Shown in pieces: positions 43,760-55,511 of a stretch of 64,000 nt of DNA. The position numbers were made by a program, and so were the translations under genes. Below the pieces are notes generated by a model. It searched no databases, was not told the origin of the DNA, and saw only the letters and a list, made by a program, of their open reading frames with translations. Within the stretch, counting starts at the first letter, position 1; each line of letters opens with the position of its first letter. Origin of the DNA: Micropterix aruncella (Eukaryota > Arthropoda > Insecta > Lepidoptera > Micropterigidae); NCBI GenBank assembly GCA_944548615.1, contig OX155965.1:24108946-24172945 (forward strand). Reading direction: 5' to 3'.

Positions 43760-44330
43760 TATTCGACCAGCGTGTCTATGGACAAAGTCGACCATCGAAA
43801 ACAAGCGAGCTGTCGTTAATTGCTGCGGGCAGATCGACTTTGTTGAAGATACATCGGACGACTTACTGAAGATGTGGTGGATTTGATTGACCAGCCGACC
43901 TGTCGAATACTATATGCAAAGACTCAGAAGGAGGTTACCGCAAGGTATAACGGACGATCAATTGTGCGCTGGCAGCTTAGAAGGAGGACGAGACTCTTGT
44001 GGAGGCGATGGTGGTGGACCTCTGCAAGTGACGATAGCTGACAACCAATGCCTCTTCAACATAATCGCCGTTACCAGTATTGGAAAGAGCCCTTGCGGAA
44101 GTGCCAAGGGACCTGGCATATACACTGCCTAGATGAGTCATATGAAATAAATGGAGTTTTAGGAGTATGTCTACTGCCGGAAAATTGTCCAAAAACTGAC
44201 GGAGATTTTCCAAAAGGGAAACTATCACAATTTTGTATAATGTCGGAACAAGAGACTGTAGGTATGCTGTATTCAACACAGCCCCATGAGGATAAATCCA
44301 ATAATGCAAGTCACCGGTCATCTCTACAAT
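43760..44330 (+). pseudogene. Clip-domain serine protease relic
   Basis: One frame gives SDDLLKM and, in another, DQPTCRILYAKTQKEVT. After a shift comes RRLPQGITDDQLCAGSLEGG and RDSCGGDGGGPLQV, the trypsin-family S1 active-site region, in which the catalytic Ser position of GDSGGP reads Gly. It continues GPGIYT, then a stop. About 10 codons on, another frame gives a clip-like Cys-rich piece CLDESYEINGVLGVCLLPEN with CPKTDGDFPKGKLSQFC. A clip domain normally precedes the protease domain, so this looks like remnants of two tandem genes or exons. Such proteases act in insect haemolymph cascades. Not functional. Confidence 0.72.
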
Positions 44331-44647
44331 AGCTCCAGAAAAACCTTAAACATCACCACAAGCCATAACTACCAATTTCATAAATGACTGTGTGAAAAAA
44401 CAAACTAAATCCGAAGAAAAAAAAAAAAAAAAAGCTCTGCAATATTAAGTACAAATTTAACAATGACAGCCATTTCTGTGTTGGCAATTAATTAATTTAT
44501 TTTATTTTATCTGCATCCAAACTTTTCTCTGGTCGTAATGGTCTCCGTTCCATCGGGTTCAGTCGCGCGCCCACCTGTGCACTATAATATAGCCTGCGCA
44601 CTTGACTGCTTCCGAACAATGGACTCTGAGAAGACTAACGGCTAGAA

Positions 44648-44768
<121 letters not shown>

Positions 44769-44848
44769 TGCCCTTTCATTATTTTATCATTTATTTAGTG
44801 ATAAACATAATTTCAATTTGAAAAAATAATAATTTACACATTTACAAT

Positions 44849-44850
<2 letters not shown>

Positions 44851-44891
<41 letters not shown>
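44851..44891. repeat. Second (TA)n run, about 40 bp
   Basis: A TA dinucleotide run 85 bp after the first. The interval between them is AT-rich. Confidence 0.95.
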
Positions 44892-44893
<2 letters not shown>

Positions 44894-45164
44894 AATGAAC
44901 TAATTCCGCGTCTCTTGCATAAACTAATTCCGCTTTTAGAAGAAGAAACGCTATCGGGCCAAACGTAACTATATATTTTCATTACTGTGTAATTAGGTGT
45001 AAAACATTTAGTTTAAAAAATAAATGGTAAACAGGAAATTGAATGTTACTACAGTGTTTTAGCGTTCATTGCATATGTACATGCAATTTGTTGATATTAA
45101 ATAAAAATATTTGATTTGTTTTTTTTTTGTTTCTTTGCGCCAAAATCTTTTAGCAGGACATGGG

Positions 45165-45665
45165 AACGTTCATGTCAGCTCACGTTAGTTTACAATAGCA
45201 CTTGCTATGTTGTCACTCATTAGCACACATTAACTCATGTTAGCTAACGATTACAGATGTTAGCACACATCAGTTCATTTTAGCTCATGTTAGGTGAAGT
45301 TTGCTCATGTTAGATAACGTTATGTCATGTTAGCTCATGTTGACTCTAGTTAGCTCATGTTAGCTTAAGGTAGCTCACGTTTGCTTATATTAGTCCTCGT
45401 TAGCTGATGTTAGTTCACTTTCTCATGTTAGCTTACGCTATCACTTGTTTGCTTATATTAGCTCACGGTAGGCCATGTCAGCTTACGTTTGCCCATATTA
45501 GGTCTCATTAGCTCACGTTTGCTTATTTTAACTCATGTTAGGTCACTTTAGTTCACAATTGATTATAGTTCACATTAGCCTACGTTAGCTGACATTTGCT
45601 CATGTAAGCTCACGTTAACAAATATAAGCTCACATTAGCTTACGTTTGCTCCTTACCTCTCCTTA
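45165..45665. repeat. Degenerate GTTAGCTCA(T/C) minisatellite
   Basis: About 500 bp are made of variants of a 10-14-bp unit around GTTAGCTCAYGTTAGCTCAC, with substitutions and spacing changes. It ends in a C-rich stretch that carries the GTTGTGTCACC motif (45758-45800). Confidence 0.85.
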
Positions 45666-45824
45666 GCTCACTAACACAAAACCGCCCCCCAACTATCTCC
45701 CCTCCAAGCCCCATGCCCTTAACCTTACCCCCTCAATCAATCCTCCCGCTGGGAGGGGGGTTGTGTCACCTCAAGACTTTCCCGGCAAGTATACAAGCAC
45801 CTCCCCCCTCGTGTGCTAACACAA

Positions 45825-46234
45825 CAGTGTTGGGTCAATCGACTGAATATTTCAATCGATTAATCAATCATAATTGATTTAGTCGCGACTAACGTTAATC
45901 AAGATTGAAGTAATCACGACTATTAATCGTCACTCGCGACTAACTTGCTCTTTAGATACCAACCGACATTTCATTCTCGTCGGTCGGTCGCGGTTGCGGT
46001 CGCGTTTGCGGTTGCGGTCGCGTTTGCGATCACCGATCGCACCGATCGACGCAAAAACGCAAAACTGAAGTTGACCGCTGTCGAGAAAATCAATCTCGTC
46101 AATCGCGACTAACGATTGAAACTAATAAATCGTTAGTCGCCGATTGTAGATTAAACAAATCAATCGTTAGTCGTCAATCGCGATTAACGTATTCAATCGT
46201 CAATCGTTAGTCGACTAAATTTTGCCCAACACTG
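45825..46234. mobile_element. hAT MITE, 8-bp target duplication
   Basis: It starts CAGTGTTGGGTCAATCG and ends with the inverse CCAACACTG. The flanks TAACACAA (45817-45824) and CAACACAA (46235-46242) match at 7 of 8 bases. Internally it is full of TAATCG/CGATTA and GTCGCGAC words around a GCGGTCGCG core. 410 bp, no ORF. Confidence 0.88.
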
Positions 46235-46609
46235 CAACACAAACCCTGCGCGCCAATTCGTTGTATATATGTAGTTTTTTCTACCAATATGGTGGAATTT
46301 AAATATTATTTGCGTCGCTTGTATACGAGATATTCCAACCAAAATTTCGTAAGGAGATTTCAGTTAAATAAGGCTTCTGTGTACCGAATTTCAAGCATGT
46401 AACTGCGATATTTCGAGATTGAAACATGACTGAACTGAAACATGCATTCCTAGTGGACTGATTTTTACCAGAATCTTTTCAACTCTTGCCATAACCAAAT
46501 TATGCCTGCATGCTTAATTTCAGCCCAATCGGATGAATCGTTTGGGCGCTGTCGCGGACGAATACACAGACTTCGGTCTGGAAATGATCTTAATCGTCTC
46601 GTGGTAAGG

Positions 46610-46635
46610 CGAGAGGGGGGGGGGGGGGGTTCAAA
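46610..46635. repeat. Poly-G run
   Basis: About 15 consecutive G after GCGAGA. A possible assembly-length problem. Confidence 0.85.
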
Positions 46636-46639
46636 ATGT

Positions 46640-46900
46640 ATATATCCGTCGCAGCATACCAGCCAGTAGCGTCTCTCAGAAAAATGTAAACAAAGCGAGC
46701 TACGTCACGAGTCCAACGGCTCGCATATGGCTGCCACATGTCTACTACTCCCCTAAGGCAGATGTTCAAACGTTTGAAAAATTCTCTAACCTTCGCACGC
46801 GCGTAACGCTAACCAAATGCGTTCGTCGAGACGTACCCCTCTGCTCGCTTCCCTCGCACCCTATCCGCGCAATGCCCTGTCTCTCGAGAGTGAGTCTTTT
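46640..46900 (-). repeat. Coding-like dispersed repeat, copy 2
   Basis: Homologous at DNA level to 33716-34010 (shared ACGTCACGAGTC, CTCGCACCCT, CTCGAGAGTGA). The minus strand has FFKRLNICLRGVV and TRDVARFVYIFLRD with an internal frame change. The element is unidentified. Confidence 0.55.
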
Positions 46901-47087
46901 GTTCTCTCGGCATACTGTGTATCCGTCTTCAATATTTTTAGCTCGTTCACAACACTTTCCCGCTGCCGGGAAAGTCATTAGTTTCCTCCTATTGTAAGCG
47001 CACACCTGGCAGAAATCACCCTCCACTCACCCTCTTTGAGTGGAGAGCCATTAAAATAAAAAAGAAGAAGATGACAGTGGATGTAAT

Positions 47088-47907
47088 CAGGGCCGCCTCT
47101 AGGGTTTTTGGCGCCCTAGGCGAAAACAAATACTGCGCCCTCATTTTAAATTAGTCTGCTGGGTATGAAACAATGGTATGGAATGGAGCTTCGGAAAAAC
47201 GTTATTGTTAATAATTTTTGTAACAAAGAAATTAATTTTATAACTTTTGACAATACATGTCCGCCAATTTTACATAAATTAAAACGTCTGCCAGTTTTAT
47301 ATAAAATACATATAATTATTATTATTTATATCCACAGACCTCAATGTATTATGTTAGTTGAAAAGGTAGGTAAGTAAAGTTTTGACAACTTACAGATTAA
47401 TAATTTGAAATCTACATTAGTCTTAGAAAAGCTTCATAATACACAGTTTTACATTAGGTATCGGTATAGTATATGGATTTATTGGTTTTATAATAGGTAT
47501 CGGAATAGTATATGGATTTATTGGTTTTATAAAAGCATTATATACAGTTTCCTCAATAACAAACAGAAACTCACAGTTAGATTACAGATAGTTTGTTCTG
47601 TTTTTATGACACTTAAAAAAATACACAAAGGGTAGGTACCTACTTGATATTTTTTGATAGTCCAAAAGTCACTTTGAAATACTGACTTTTATAAGACAAT
47701 TTAAATAAAATAAAATACCCTTCACCTCGTCTGCCTAAGCTTAAATACAATTCGTCTGCCTAAGCTAGTAGAGCGCAGTACTACTAAACTTTTAGTTAGT
47801 TTATGTTTTTGAATCCCCAAATTAAAGACAAACCTCAATTTTGCGCCACCCAAAATGTTGCGCCCTAGGCGGCCGCCTAGGTTGCCTATATGGATGAGCC
47901 GACCCTG
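47088..47907. mobile_element. hAT-type non-autonomous element, 8-bp target duplication
   Basis: The ends CAGGGCCGCCTCTAGGG and the CGACCCTG side are inverted, with inner TTTGGCGCCCTAGGCG / CGCCCTAGGCGG. The flanks GATGTAAT (47080-47087) and GATGTACT (47908-47915) differ at one base. 820 bp, AT-rich inside, with a 42-bp duplicated segment (GTATCGGTATAGTATATGG) near 47457-47520. No ORF of note. Confidence 0.87.
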
Positions 47908-47915
47908 GATGTACT

Positions 47916-48527
47916 TACTACGATCTCGGACCTTGATATTATTTTCATTGACTAGTCGGGCCTTTATTTATAAACGAGGAAAAAAATATTCTCTGCAAAA
48001 AGTATGGAGCGTGTGAAAATACCGAACGCATCCCGAATAAACAAACACGTAAAAAATAAAAATACTTCAACTGGCAAGTCATTGCCACTTGCCATTCCCT
48101 TCCCATAAAAAAAACTTTCTGTGACAGTTTGTTGTTTGTGTGTATTGTGGGTGTCGGAAAATGGAAATTGCGATTTTGTACTTCGTCGCAATTATTTAAT
48201 TTCATTAATGATCGTTGAAAAACTTGGCCATGTCCAGTTCTCCCGGATCTGATGTAAATCAGATGGATTATTTTACTCGGCGAACGCGCACGGATGACAT
48301 TATTTTTAGCTTGGTCTGCGGAGCGCAAATTATGCTTGTTTTTGTTGCTTTTCCCGAATACTCCTTAAGTTTTTGAAGTAATTACTCGTCACGGACACGA
48401 TTTCGAGTTCCCAGTTTACTATCCCCTGAATGTGGGTTTGAATTTAGTCGAAACGATGACTTGATTCTGTGGCACCCTTCGGTGGGTCAAAATTTGGAGT
48501 GATTTGTGTTTTCGACGAAAATTCATC
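47916..48527. promoter_or_regulatory. Upstream region of the second exon 1 copy
   Basis: No clear promoter motif. The last ~30 bp (GAGTGATTTGTGTTTTCGAC) resemble the sequence just before 23458, which supports common descent of the two first exons. Confidence 0.4.
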
Positions 48528-48639
48528 ATGGAGAGGCTATCGCATGATCTCAATTTGGCTTTGGACGAGAGTAACTGCATGCAGCAAGGCCGTAAGAAGT
48601 TTGGCTTGAGGCGCAGGACTAGGTCAACGGGAAATTTGC
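48528..48639 (+). pseudogene. Paralogous exon 1 of the piggyBac-derived gene family
   Basis: ATG then MERLSHDLNLALDESNC ... FGLRRRTRSTGNL plus one base at donor GTAAGT, 112 nt. It is the same length class, splice phase and key residues as 23458-23572. The exon itself is intact. Called pseudogene because no transposase exon follows in this window; it may be a separate live gene continuing elsewhere. Confidence 0.6.
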
Positions 48640-48835
48640 GTAAGTTACGGGTTATTCTATTTATTGTTTGGAATTTTTATTTTTTTTAAAAATAAGTTCT
48701 AGCTACCAGTTATACATTGTTGATTTTTTAACATCGCCCGACAATTCCCCACGTTGATTCCAAAACTGCAATTATCTTTTATCAGACTCAATAAATAAGA
48801 GAGATATAGGCATTTAAAGAAGTGTTACACACCTA

Positions 48836-50190
48836 CACCCTTGTGCAAATTAATCTGAACACTGGCAATTTTAGTCAAATAATGGTTTTATTCATGAAAA
48901 TCATACAAAACTTTAACTTAGCTTATAAATTAGTATTTTATGTGGCCTCCTTTAGCTTTAAGTAGCAACTGTATACGCTTCGGCATTGATTCCACCAAGT
49001 TTTTACAGTTTTCACGAATTTTCGGATCTCTGTACCACACCTCAATTACAGCATTTACGAGCTTTTCTTTTGTAGTGCAGTCCATTTTTCTTAGCCGTGC
49101 TTTACAGATTGACCACAAGTTTTCGATTGGGTTTAAATCTGGAGAGTTTCCAGGCCAATCCAAACACATAATGCTGTTATCGGTAAAGAATTTCTTTACC
49201 AACTTGGAAGCATGGCAAGGAGCCAAGTCTTGTTGAAATATTTTAGTCTCTGTTGGAATTTTTTTTAGCTCATGTATCATTCTGTCCGTCAAAACTTCTA
49301 TGTATTTTGCACTATTCATCATTCCTGTTACCGGAACTAATGCACCAGTGCCATAGAATGAAAAGCAACCCCAAAACATTTTCTTAACGGGATGTTTCAC
49401 CGATTGTTGGATATGGGCTGGAGAAAGTGGTTCTCCGTCTGCCCTGCGAACGAATTGGTAACGCATACCCTGGACAAAAAAGTGACTCTCGTCAGAAAAT
49501 AAAACGTTTTTCCAATCCTCAGAAGTCCAGAGCTTATATTTTTGTGCCCATGTCATCCTTTTTTTCTTCATGGTTTTTGTAAGAAGCTGTTTTTTTAAGG
49601 GTCTCCTAGCTTTTCGCCCACTTTCCAAGAGTCTTCGACGTACCGTAGATGCGTGCACGATCGTCCCAGAAGCTGCAAGCTCCTTTTGTAAGTCGTCACT
49701 AGTCTTGTGTGGGTTAATTTTACTGTTGCGAATCAAAATGGTGTCATCTTTCATTGTAGTTTTCCTTTTGCGGCCACATTTTCCGATTCGTTGTGGCAAA
49801 ATTGAACCAGATTCCCTGTGATTCCGTATGATGGCGTTAGTTGATCCCAGTGATATGCCACATTCCTCAGATATTCGTCTTTGACTTAGCGATGTGTGCG
49901 CATCTAGAGCAATCACCTTGCTACGGATTTCCAACGAGATATCCATCGTCTTCGTAGGGATGAATTACATCCGAATATCTTCAAAAATCTTCAAAAAGTC
50001 CCCGACATACACAATGTGAGGAAAAAACACTAAAATCCACGCACAACAACAATATGACAAGCTCTTAGGGTCACATTAGAGGTTAGAATGACATTTCACA
50101 GTACAGAACAGTGTTGCCACATCAAAAAAACAGATTTTACTTGCCAGTATGAAATATTTTGAAGTGTTCAGATTAATTTGCACAAGGGTG
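48836..50190 (-). mobile_element. Tc1-family element, intact, TA target
   Basis: Perfect 28-bp inverted ends CACCCTTGTGCAAATTAATC... (48836-48863 and 50163-50190) with TA at 48834-48835 and 50191-50192. At 1355 bp it holds one unbroken transposase. The subterminal TGCCAGT words are also inverted. Everything needed for activity seems present. Confidence 0.96.
48930..49946 (-). CDS. Tc1-type transposase, DD34E
   Basis: 338 aa, normal for Tc1. N-terminal paired-type helix-turn-helix domains (residues ~1-120: SLSQRRISEECGISLGST; a basic GRKRK hinge), then the catalytic core with the first Asp in FSDESHF, second in QQDLAPCHAS and Glu in SPDLNPIENLW. Exactly 34 residues lie between the second Asp and the Glu, giving DD34E. 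ATG at 49944-49946, TAA at 48930-48932. No stop or frameshift. It makes the cut-and-paste enzyme acting on the flanking 28-bp TIRs. Confidence 0.96.
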   Translation of the reverse strand: MDISLEIRSKVIALDAHTSLSQRRISEECGISLGSTNAIIRNHRESGSILPQRIGKCGRKRKTTMKDDTILIRNSKINPHKTSDDLQKELAASGTIVHASTVRRRLLESGRKARRPLKKQLLTKTMKKKRMTWAQKYKLWTSEDWKNVLFSDESHFFVQGMRYQFVRRADGEPLSPAHIQQSVKHPVKKMFWGCFSFYGTGALVPVTGMMNSAKYIEVLTDRMIHELKKIPTETKIFQQDLAPCHASKLVKKFFTDNSIMCLDWPGNSPDLNPIENLWSICKARLRKMDCTTKEKLVNAVIEVWYRDPKIRENCKNLVESMPKRIQLLLKAKGGHIKY

Positions 50191-50192
50191 TA

Positions 50193-50837
50193 CATTCCGA
50201 TAGGTGATTTTTTAAAAAATAAGTTAGATTTTTTTTAAACAATTCAGTATATGGCGATAGATTAGGTTAGTTTTTTTAATAACCATCATAATTTAAAAAT
50301 GAAAAAGAAATCCGATGGTACTTTTTGTCAGATTTAGCATTAAAAAGATCACATGTCCAATAACAATGACGTATTTACCATTGTAAAGATTTATTTATCT
50401 AGAATATTTATGACTACTACAACTTACCTCAAATATGAGCGGTTTTGGAGTTTTGAATTTTGGACTATTCTTAAATATGGCTAATTACACGAAAACCCCC
50501 ATGTCAATTATTTATTTAAAATATATTATTTGCGGTTAAGATCCATAAAAGAGAGTATATTATAATGTAATGTCACTGGGCACCCCATGTTGGACAGCTG
50601 ACCTTAGCATATTTACATACTTCAGTAAACAAAGCGGCAATGAAATCATGAGACACATTAGAGAGTTCAAGCAACATATCCCAGTATTTTCCCTCGATAT
50701 ACTGCTGACAAACTCGAGCATTCTTAAAAATATATAGTTTGTACTCACACATCATATGTACTTTATCGTTTCGGGTATTCTGCAACGGTTTTAGTTTAAA
50801 CAGTTATTAAAAATACAATGCCTGGATGGGTTAGGTG
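50193..50837. other. AT-rich, nothing recognised
   Basis: Only short open frames; a 62-70-codon pair on the minus strand (50560-50785) has no recognisable content. Confidence 0.5.
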
Positions 50838-50845
50838 CCCTAGGG

Positions 50846-51577
<732 letters not shown>

Positions 51578-51585
51578 CCCTAGGG

Positions 51586-52020
51586 GATATCAGGTAATTA
51601 GTCATATTTAATATGATACAACTCGGAAATGGCTCATAATTTGGATGAGTCGTTTTAGTAATAAGTTCTACGTAGAGATCTTTCGATTGGTATATGGTCT
51701 ACAGCTATTGGAAATGTGTGCCCAAAATGCACATTCTCTTTAAGGAGTGTTTTTTTTAATAACAAAAAACCTTTTTTATCAGTTGGTTTTTAAAATAGTT
51801 TAAAAATATATATTTATAGAGCTGTAGGTTTTATAGAGCTTGACGTAAGGTTCGCTGGTTTTCTTATTAGAAAACTTTTCTTATTAGATAAAGAAGTGAA
51901 TTTAATTGTTTTATTCAGATTGACATATCTACAATGGTGTTTCCATATCTCGAAACTTAAGTAGCAACCCTTGTAAGAGCCCCTGCTCTATCCCAAATAA
52001 TATCAGTGTGACGTCGTTCC
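51586..52020. other. No recognised content
   Basis: AT-rich. Internal near-repeat TTTCTTATTAGA at about 51872-51895 only. Confidence 0.5.
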
Positions 52021-52022
52021 AG

Positions 52023-52180
52023 CATCGGCATGCCTGGCGGGCGTGATCGAAGACTGCAGTTTCAGCAGCCCCCTCAGAATCCCATCGTCACGCAGCCACT
52101 CTCTGACTCCAATGGCAGTTCTATCTTCTGCGAAAAATGCTAAGGGTCCCTTAGGTTGCGCGTACAATTTACAAGCATAG
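52023..52180 (+). pseudogene. Paralogous exon 2 of the piggyBac-derived gene family, frameshifted
   Basis: Acceptor TCGTTCCAG, then two bases and TCG GCA..., the same entry phase as exon 2 at 37711. LAGVIEDCS matches LAGVSEDCS. Further on the similar text (PIVTQPLSDSN) is in a different frame, so a 1-nt indel has occurred near 52060. The open frame ends at 52180 without a clear donor. Confidence 0.65.
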
Positions 52181-52189
52181 ATGTAGATG

Positions 52190-52803
52190 CACATTGTAAA
52201 TAGAACTAGCAGTGAAAATAATTATGAAAAAAGTTATCCAGACTGGAGAGTGTATAGAAACGCTTTCTGAGGGTCCTGTAGTTTAGACAACATGTCAACT
52301 ACAACGGGCGAACCCGTCACCTCAGGAAGTTTTAACAATAGTCTTACCCGCAGTTACACGCAACAGACGCGAAAAAAACGAGCTCCAAAGAAAATTAAAA
52401 TAAGTGAGAAAAAACCAATGTTAGTTTATAGTGCCAGTGTCTCGTCGTTCATAAAGTCCCCGTGCATCGACTCCTCAAGTTTTTACTCCGAAAGTCCTTA
52501 TTTTCGCGGAGATAAGGGACTTTTTTGCTCAACGGAAAGTGACATCGCATAACTACAACAACGGTAACAACATTGAACAATAGTACACAACTAAATAGAG
52601 CATTTTCGAATTCTCAGATAAACATATACAGCATACATTTTACCACAATATTACCTAAGGAAGTGTTTAATATTTATTACATACTTATTCGGCTAGTATT
52701 TAATTTCTCGTATTTTTATTAATCGCGCTGTGCACTCCGCTGGCCTTTTACCAGGCGACGATAGCCATCGAAGCTGCAACAGACTTTCCTTTGAATCGCC
52801 AGT
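52190..52803 (+). other. Likely LINE G 5' region; small unassigned ORF
   Basis: An 86-codon frame (52292-52552; MSTTTGEPVTSGSFNNS, basic RKKRAPKKIKI) precedes LINE ORF1. It could be part of the LINE 5' UTR or an exon of the second gene copy. I do not recognise it. Confidence 0.35.
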
Positions 52804-53877
52804 ATGAATAAGGGACATAATAATATTGACTGTTCTCGAGCGAATTGCGATGCACTTCTCTTAAATGAAGATGCTATTAAGTGTTCGCGTTGCTCCAATT
52901 ATTACCACTTCTTTTGCGTCGGGATGAAGGAAGCCACTTTTAACAAAACGAAGAATGATATTAAAACCAAAGATAGTTGGGTGTGTTCTTCGTGTCGCGG
53001 GACTAGATCCGCGTCGTCATCATCCTCCGAGCGAGTCAGGGACGTCGCTTGCAATTTACCGAGGACTACAAGCAATGAAACTCTTCTTTTGGAATTACGA
53101 GCCATCCGGGAGGAAATGAAGGAGCTTCGCGGTTTACGAGAAGACTTTCACGATCTCAAAGCTATCAGCAATGACATCCGTGAAATGAAAACCAAAGTGA
53201 CCGCTCTTGAACCGACTCTGGATTTTTTCGCGAAGAAATTTGAAGAATTCGAGAAGAAAATGAGTATCTACGACCAGAAAATCAACAAAGTTGATATTTT
53301 AGAACAAGAGGTCACTTCTCTACGACGGCTTGTCGACTCATTACATACACAACACGAAGAACGCGAACAATGGGGACGACTACTAAATGTTGAAATTATA
53401 GGTATTCCTGAACAAAACAAAGAAGCCCTTGCCGAGACGGTTATAAAATTGTCCAACTTGGTTAACGTTCAGATGAATCGATCAGACATCGAGTTTGCCA
53501 CCCGCGTTGCCCAGCGAACTCCTTTGCCAGGGCGTCCGAAAACTATTATCGCGAAGTTGAACCGCCGAAACCTAAAAGATGAACTGATAGCTGCTGTTAA
53601 GAAACGACGAGGGATTACGACTGCCGATTTGGGGATCCCCGGTCCAGCGAAGCAAGTATTCGTCAACGAACACCTTACTCCCTTTCGGAAAGAACTGTAT
53701 CACAAAGTCAGACAGTTTTCCAAAGACAAGCGGTTTCAATACGTTTGGATTAAACACTGCAAGATTTATCTGCGAAAAAACGACACATCTCCTGCAATAC
53801 ATATTTCGAGCACACACGATCTGCAAAATATCACCTCTGCCGTTCGTCCACATCTATCGCCTGTCGTCACAGTATAA
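52804..53877 (+). CDS. LINE G ORF1: PHD finger, coiled coil, FP-like C-terminus
   Basis: 357 aa, intact. Residues ~10-60 form a PHD-type zinc finger (CSRANCDALL, CSRCSNYYHFFC, WVCSSC). Residues ~95-185 are a Glu/Lys/Leu-rich coiled coil. The C-terminal half (RPKTIIAKLNRR, VFVNEHLTPFRKELYHKVRQ, YVWIKHCKIYLRKNDTSP) is the L1/CR1-type RNA-binding region with an ending that resembles the baculovirus FP-type domain known from insect LINE ORF1s. It should bind LINE RNA as a chaperone. ORF2 follows after ~310 bp. Confidence 0.85.
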   Translation: MNKGHNNIDCSRANCDALLLNEDAIKCSRCSNYYHFFCVGMKEATFNKTKNDIKTKDSWVCSSCRGTRSASSSSSERVRDVACNLPRTTSNETLLLELRAIREEMKELRGLREDFHDLKAISNDIREMKTKVTALEPTLDFFAKKFEEFEKKMSIYDQKINKVDILEQEVTSLRRLVDSLHTQHEEREQWGRLLNVEIIGIPEQNKEALAETVIKLSNLVNVQMNRSDIEFATRVAQRTPLPGRPKTIIAKLNRRNLKDELIAAVKKRRGITTADLGIPGPAKQVFVNEHLTPFRKELYHKVRQFSKDKRFQYVWIKHCKIYLRKNDTSPAIHISSTHDLQNITSAVRPHLSPVVTV

Positions 53878-54185
53878 AAACACCTCATTCGTGAAGCCAC
53901 TGCCATATTATTATGTTATATATTTACCTATTACTATTATTATTTTTTTTATTATTAATAGCATACTAACAACTTATATAAAATGTATTAATATTAAATT
54001 CCTATTTAATATATATATATATTTATTTATTATATTTCCAGTTGCTTGCCCTTGGTCTATTTGACTCGCGATGCGACATATCACGGAGCAGCTGCTCCGT
54101 GCGACATATCTACTGATACATACGAACCTACCCATACATTCACGCGTAATACTGGTTTTCAAACAATGTTCCGTTGTACGTTTAA

Positions 54186-54769
54186 TTATCGCAATATTAT
54201 GGTCGCTATCGATTCACTGGCTATAATTTAAACGTATTTTATCAAAATACCAGAGGTTTGCGTACGAAAACTGCTCAGTTTCTTCAGAATATACTATTAC
54301 AGAATAACGACTTAATTATGATTACAGAGAGTTGGTTATCGAGTGGATTTGGTGATGCTGAAATAATAGATGCGAGGTACGATGTGTTCCGCCAGGATCG
54401 TGAATACTGCCTTACCGGGCAGATTCGCGGCGGCGGGACATTGATTGCCGTTAAGCGCGAACTGCGAGCCAGGTACAACCCCGACTGGGGCAGCGATTGC
54501 TCGGCCGAATGCGTCTGGGTTACTGTTCCCGCCTCTTCATTACATGCTCAGGTCGACCTTCATTTATGCTGCGTTTATATTCCAGGATCAGGCTCCATTC
54601 ACTATAATATGCTTGACGGTTTCATGAACAGTCTCGTCTCAATCCGTAACAGATTGTCAGACGACATTTTCTTAATTTTTGGCGACTATAATTTACCTGA
54701 TATTGAATGGATTCCCAGTCAACAGCTAACGTCCTTTGTTCACTCTGGTACACTTAATTCAGTAGGATC
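54186..54769 (+). pseudogene. LINE G ORF2 part 1: APE endonuclease
   Basis: The open frame begins after a stop near 54180 and reads NLNVFYQNTRGLRTK, LIMITESWLSSGF, GGGTLIAVKRELRARY and LHLCCVYIPG, with FLIFGDYNLPDIEW, the N-terminal AP-endonuclease domain of CR1/Jockey-type LINEs. No ATG is obvious at its start. A BEL/Pao element interrupts it after GGATC at 54769. Confidence 0.88.
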
Positions 54770-55491
54770 TGGATAATATTATAAGCGACGTTGAAGAGTT
54801 CATAGAATTGGTTCTCCTTTGAAAATGACTCGTGTCTGTTACAGCTATAAATTACACTTTTAGGCGTATGTTAAGGGGACAATAATTCACTAGAAAGTCG
54901 CAAACACTTGTCGTTTTTGTCCATAATATAATAGACTTTCGAGAACGCTCGTCATAAATCGCCTCGCCTCTGACCGTGGGAGGCGGAATTCGGTTGAGGG
55001 TTTTTTTTTGTATTATGGTTGGCTGAGCGTTGAAATGCTGACCCTTTTTAAAATATTATTTGTCAACATCTGACAGTGGTTTAAAGTGTTTCACTCGCTC
55101 CGGTCGCATCCTTGGCGGCGAGGATTTCCCGTTCTATAGTGTTTATACAAAGACTCGTATTATAGTGTAAAGGAGTCGGTTTAAGTAGCGTAATTATAGT
55201 GTAAAAGACTCGTTAAAGTAACCTAATAGTGTAAGCGGTTGCAATTTTAATGGAATAAACGTCGTCATACGGAAATCGGCCTTTACTTTCGTACCTACCG
55301 GACAAGTAGTGCAAAAGCCTTGGATTCGTCGGCAGTCGAGCGGCGGTTTCGGTGCTCTAACCTATGGAAATGAACCCCAGTAAAAAATAAAAACTATCGA
55401 AACTATACAGTCCAACGTGTTTGCCGGGGTTGCTGCGAAAAGCGGCGATAATCGAGGTATTCGCGCATAGATAGTGCGAATATCGCGACCA
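54770..55491 (+). repeat. BEL/Pao 5' LTR
   Basis: 722 bp, starts TGGATAATATTATAAGCG and ends ATCGCGACCA. It equals the 3' LTR in every line compared by eye. U3/R/U5 borders not resolved; repeated TATAGTGTAA(A) words lie at about 55130-55230. Confidence 0.97.
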
Positions 55492-55494
55492 TTG

Positions 55495-55511
55495 TGGTCC
55501 TTCGAGCCGGA
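55495..55511 (+). other. Candidate primer-binding site
   Basis: TGGTCCTTCGAGCCGGA starts 4 bp after the LTR and begins TGG, complementary to a tRNA 3' CCA end. Which tRNA is not determined. Confidence 0.7.

Noticed and set aside
47945..48328. 127-aa minus-strand open frame
   Set aside because: AT-rich, no motif, no splice support.
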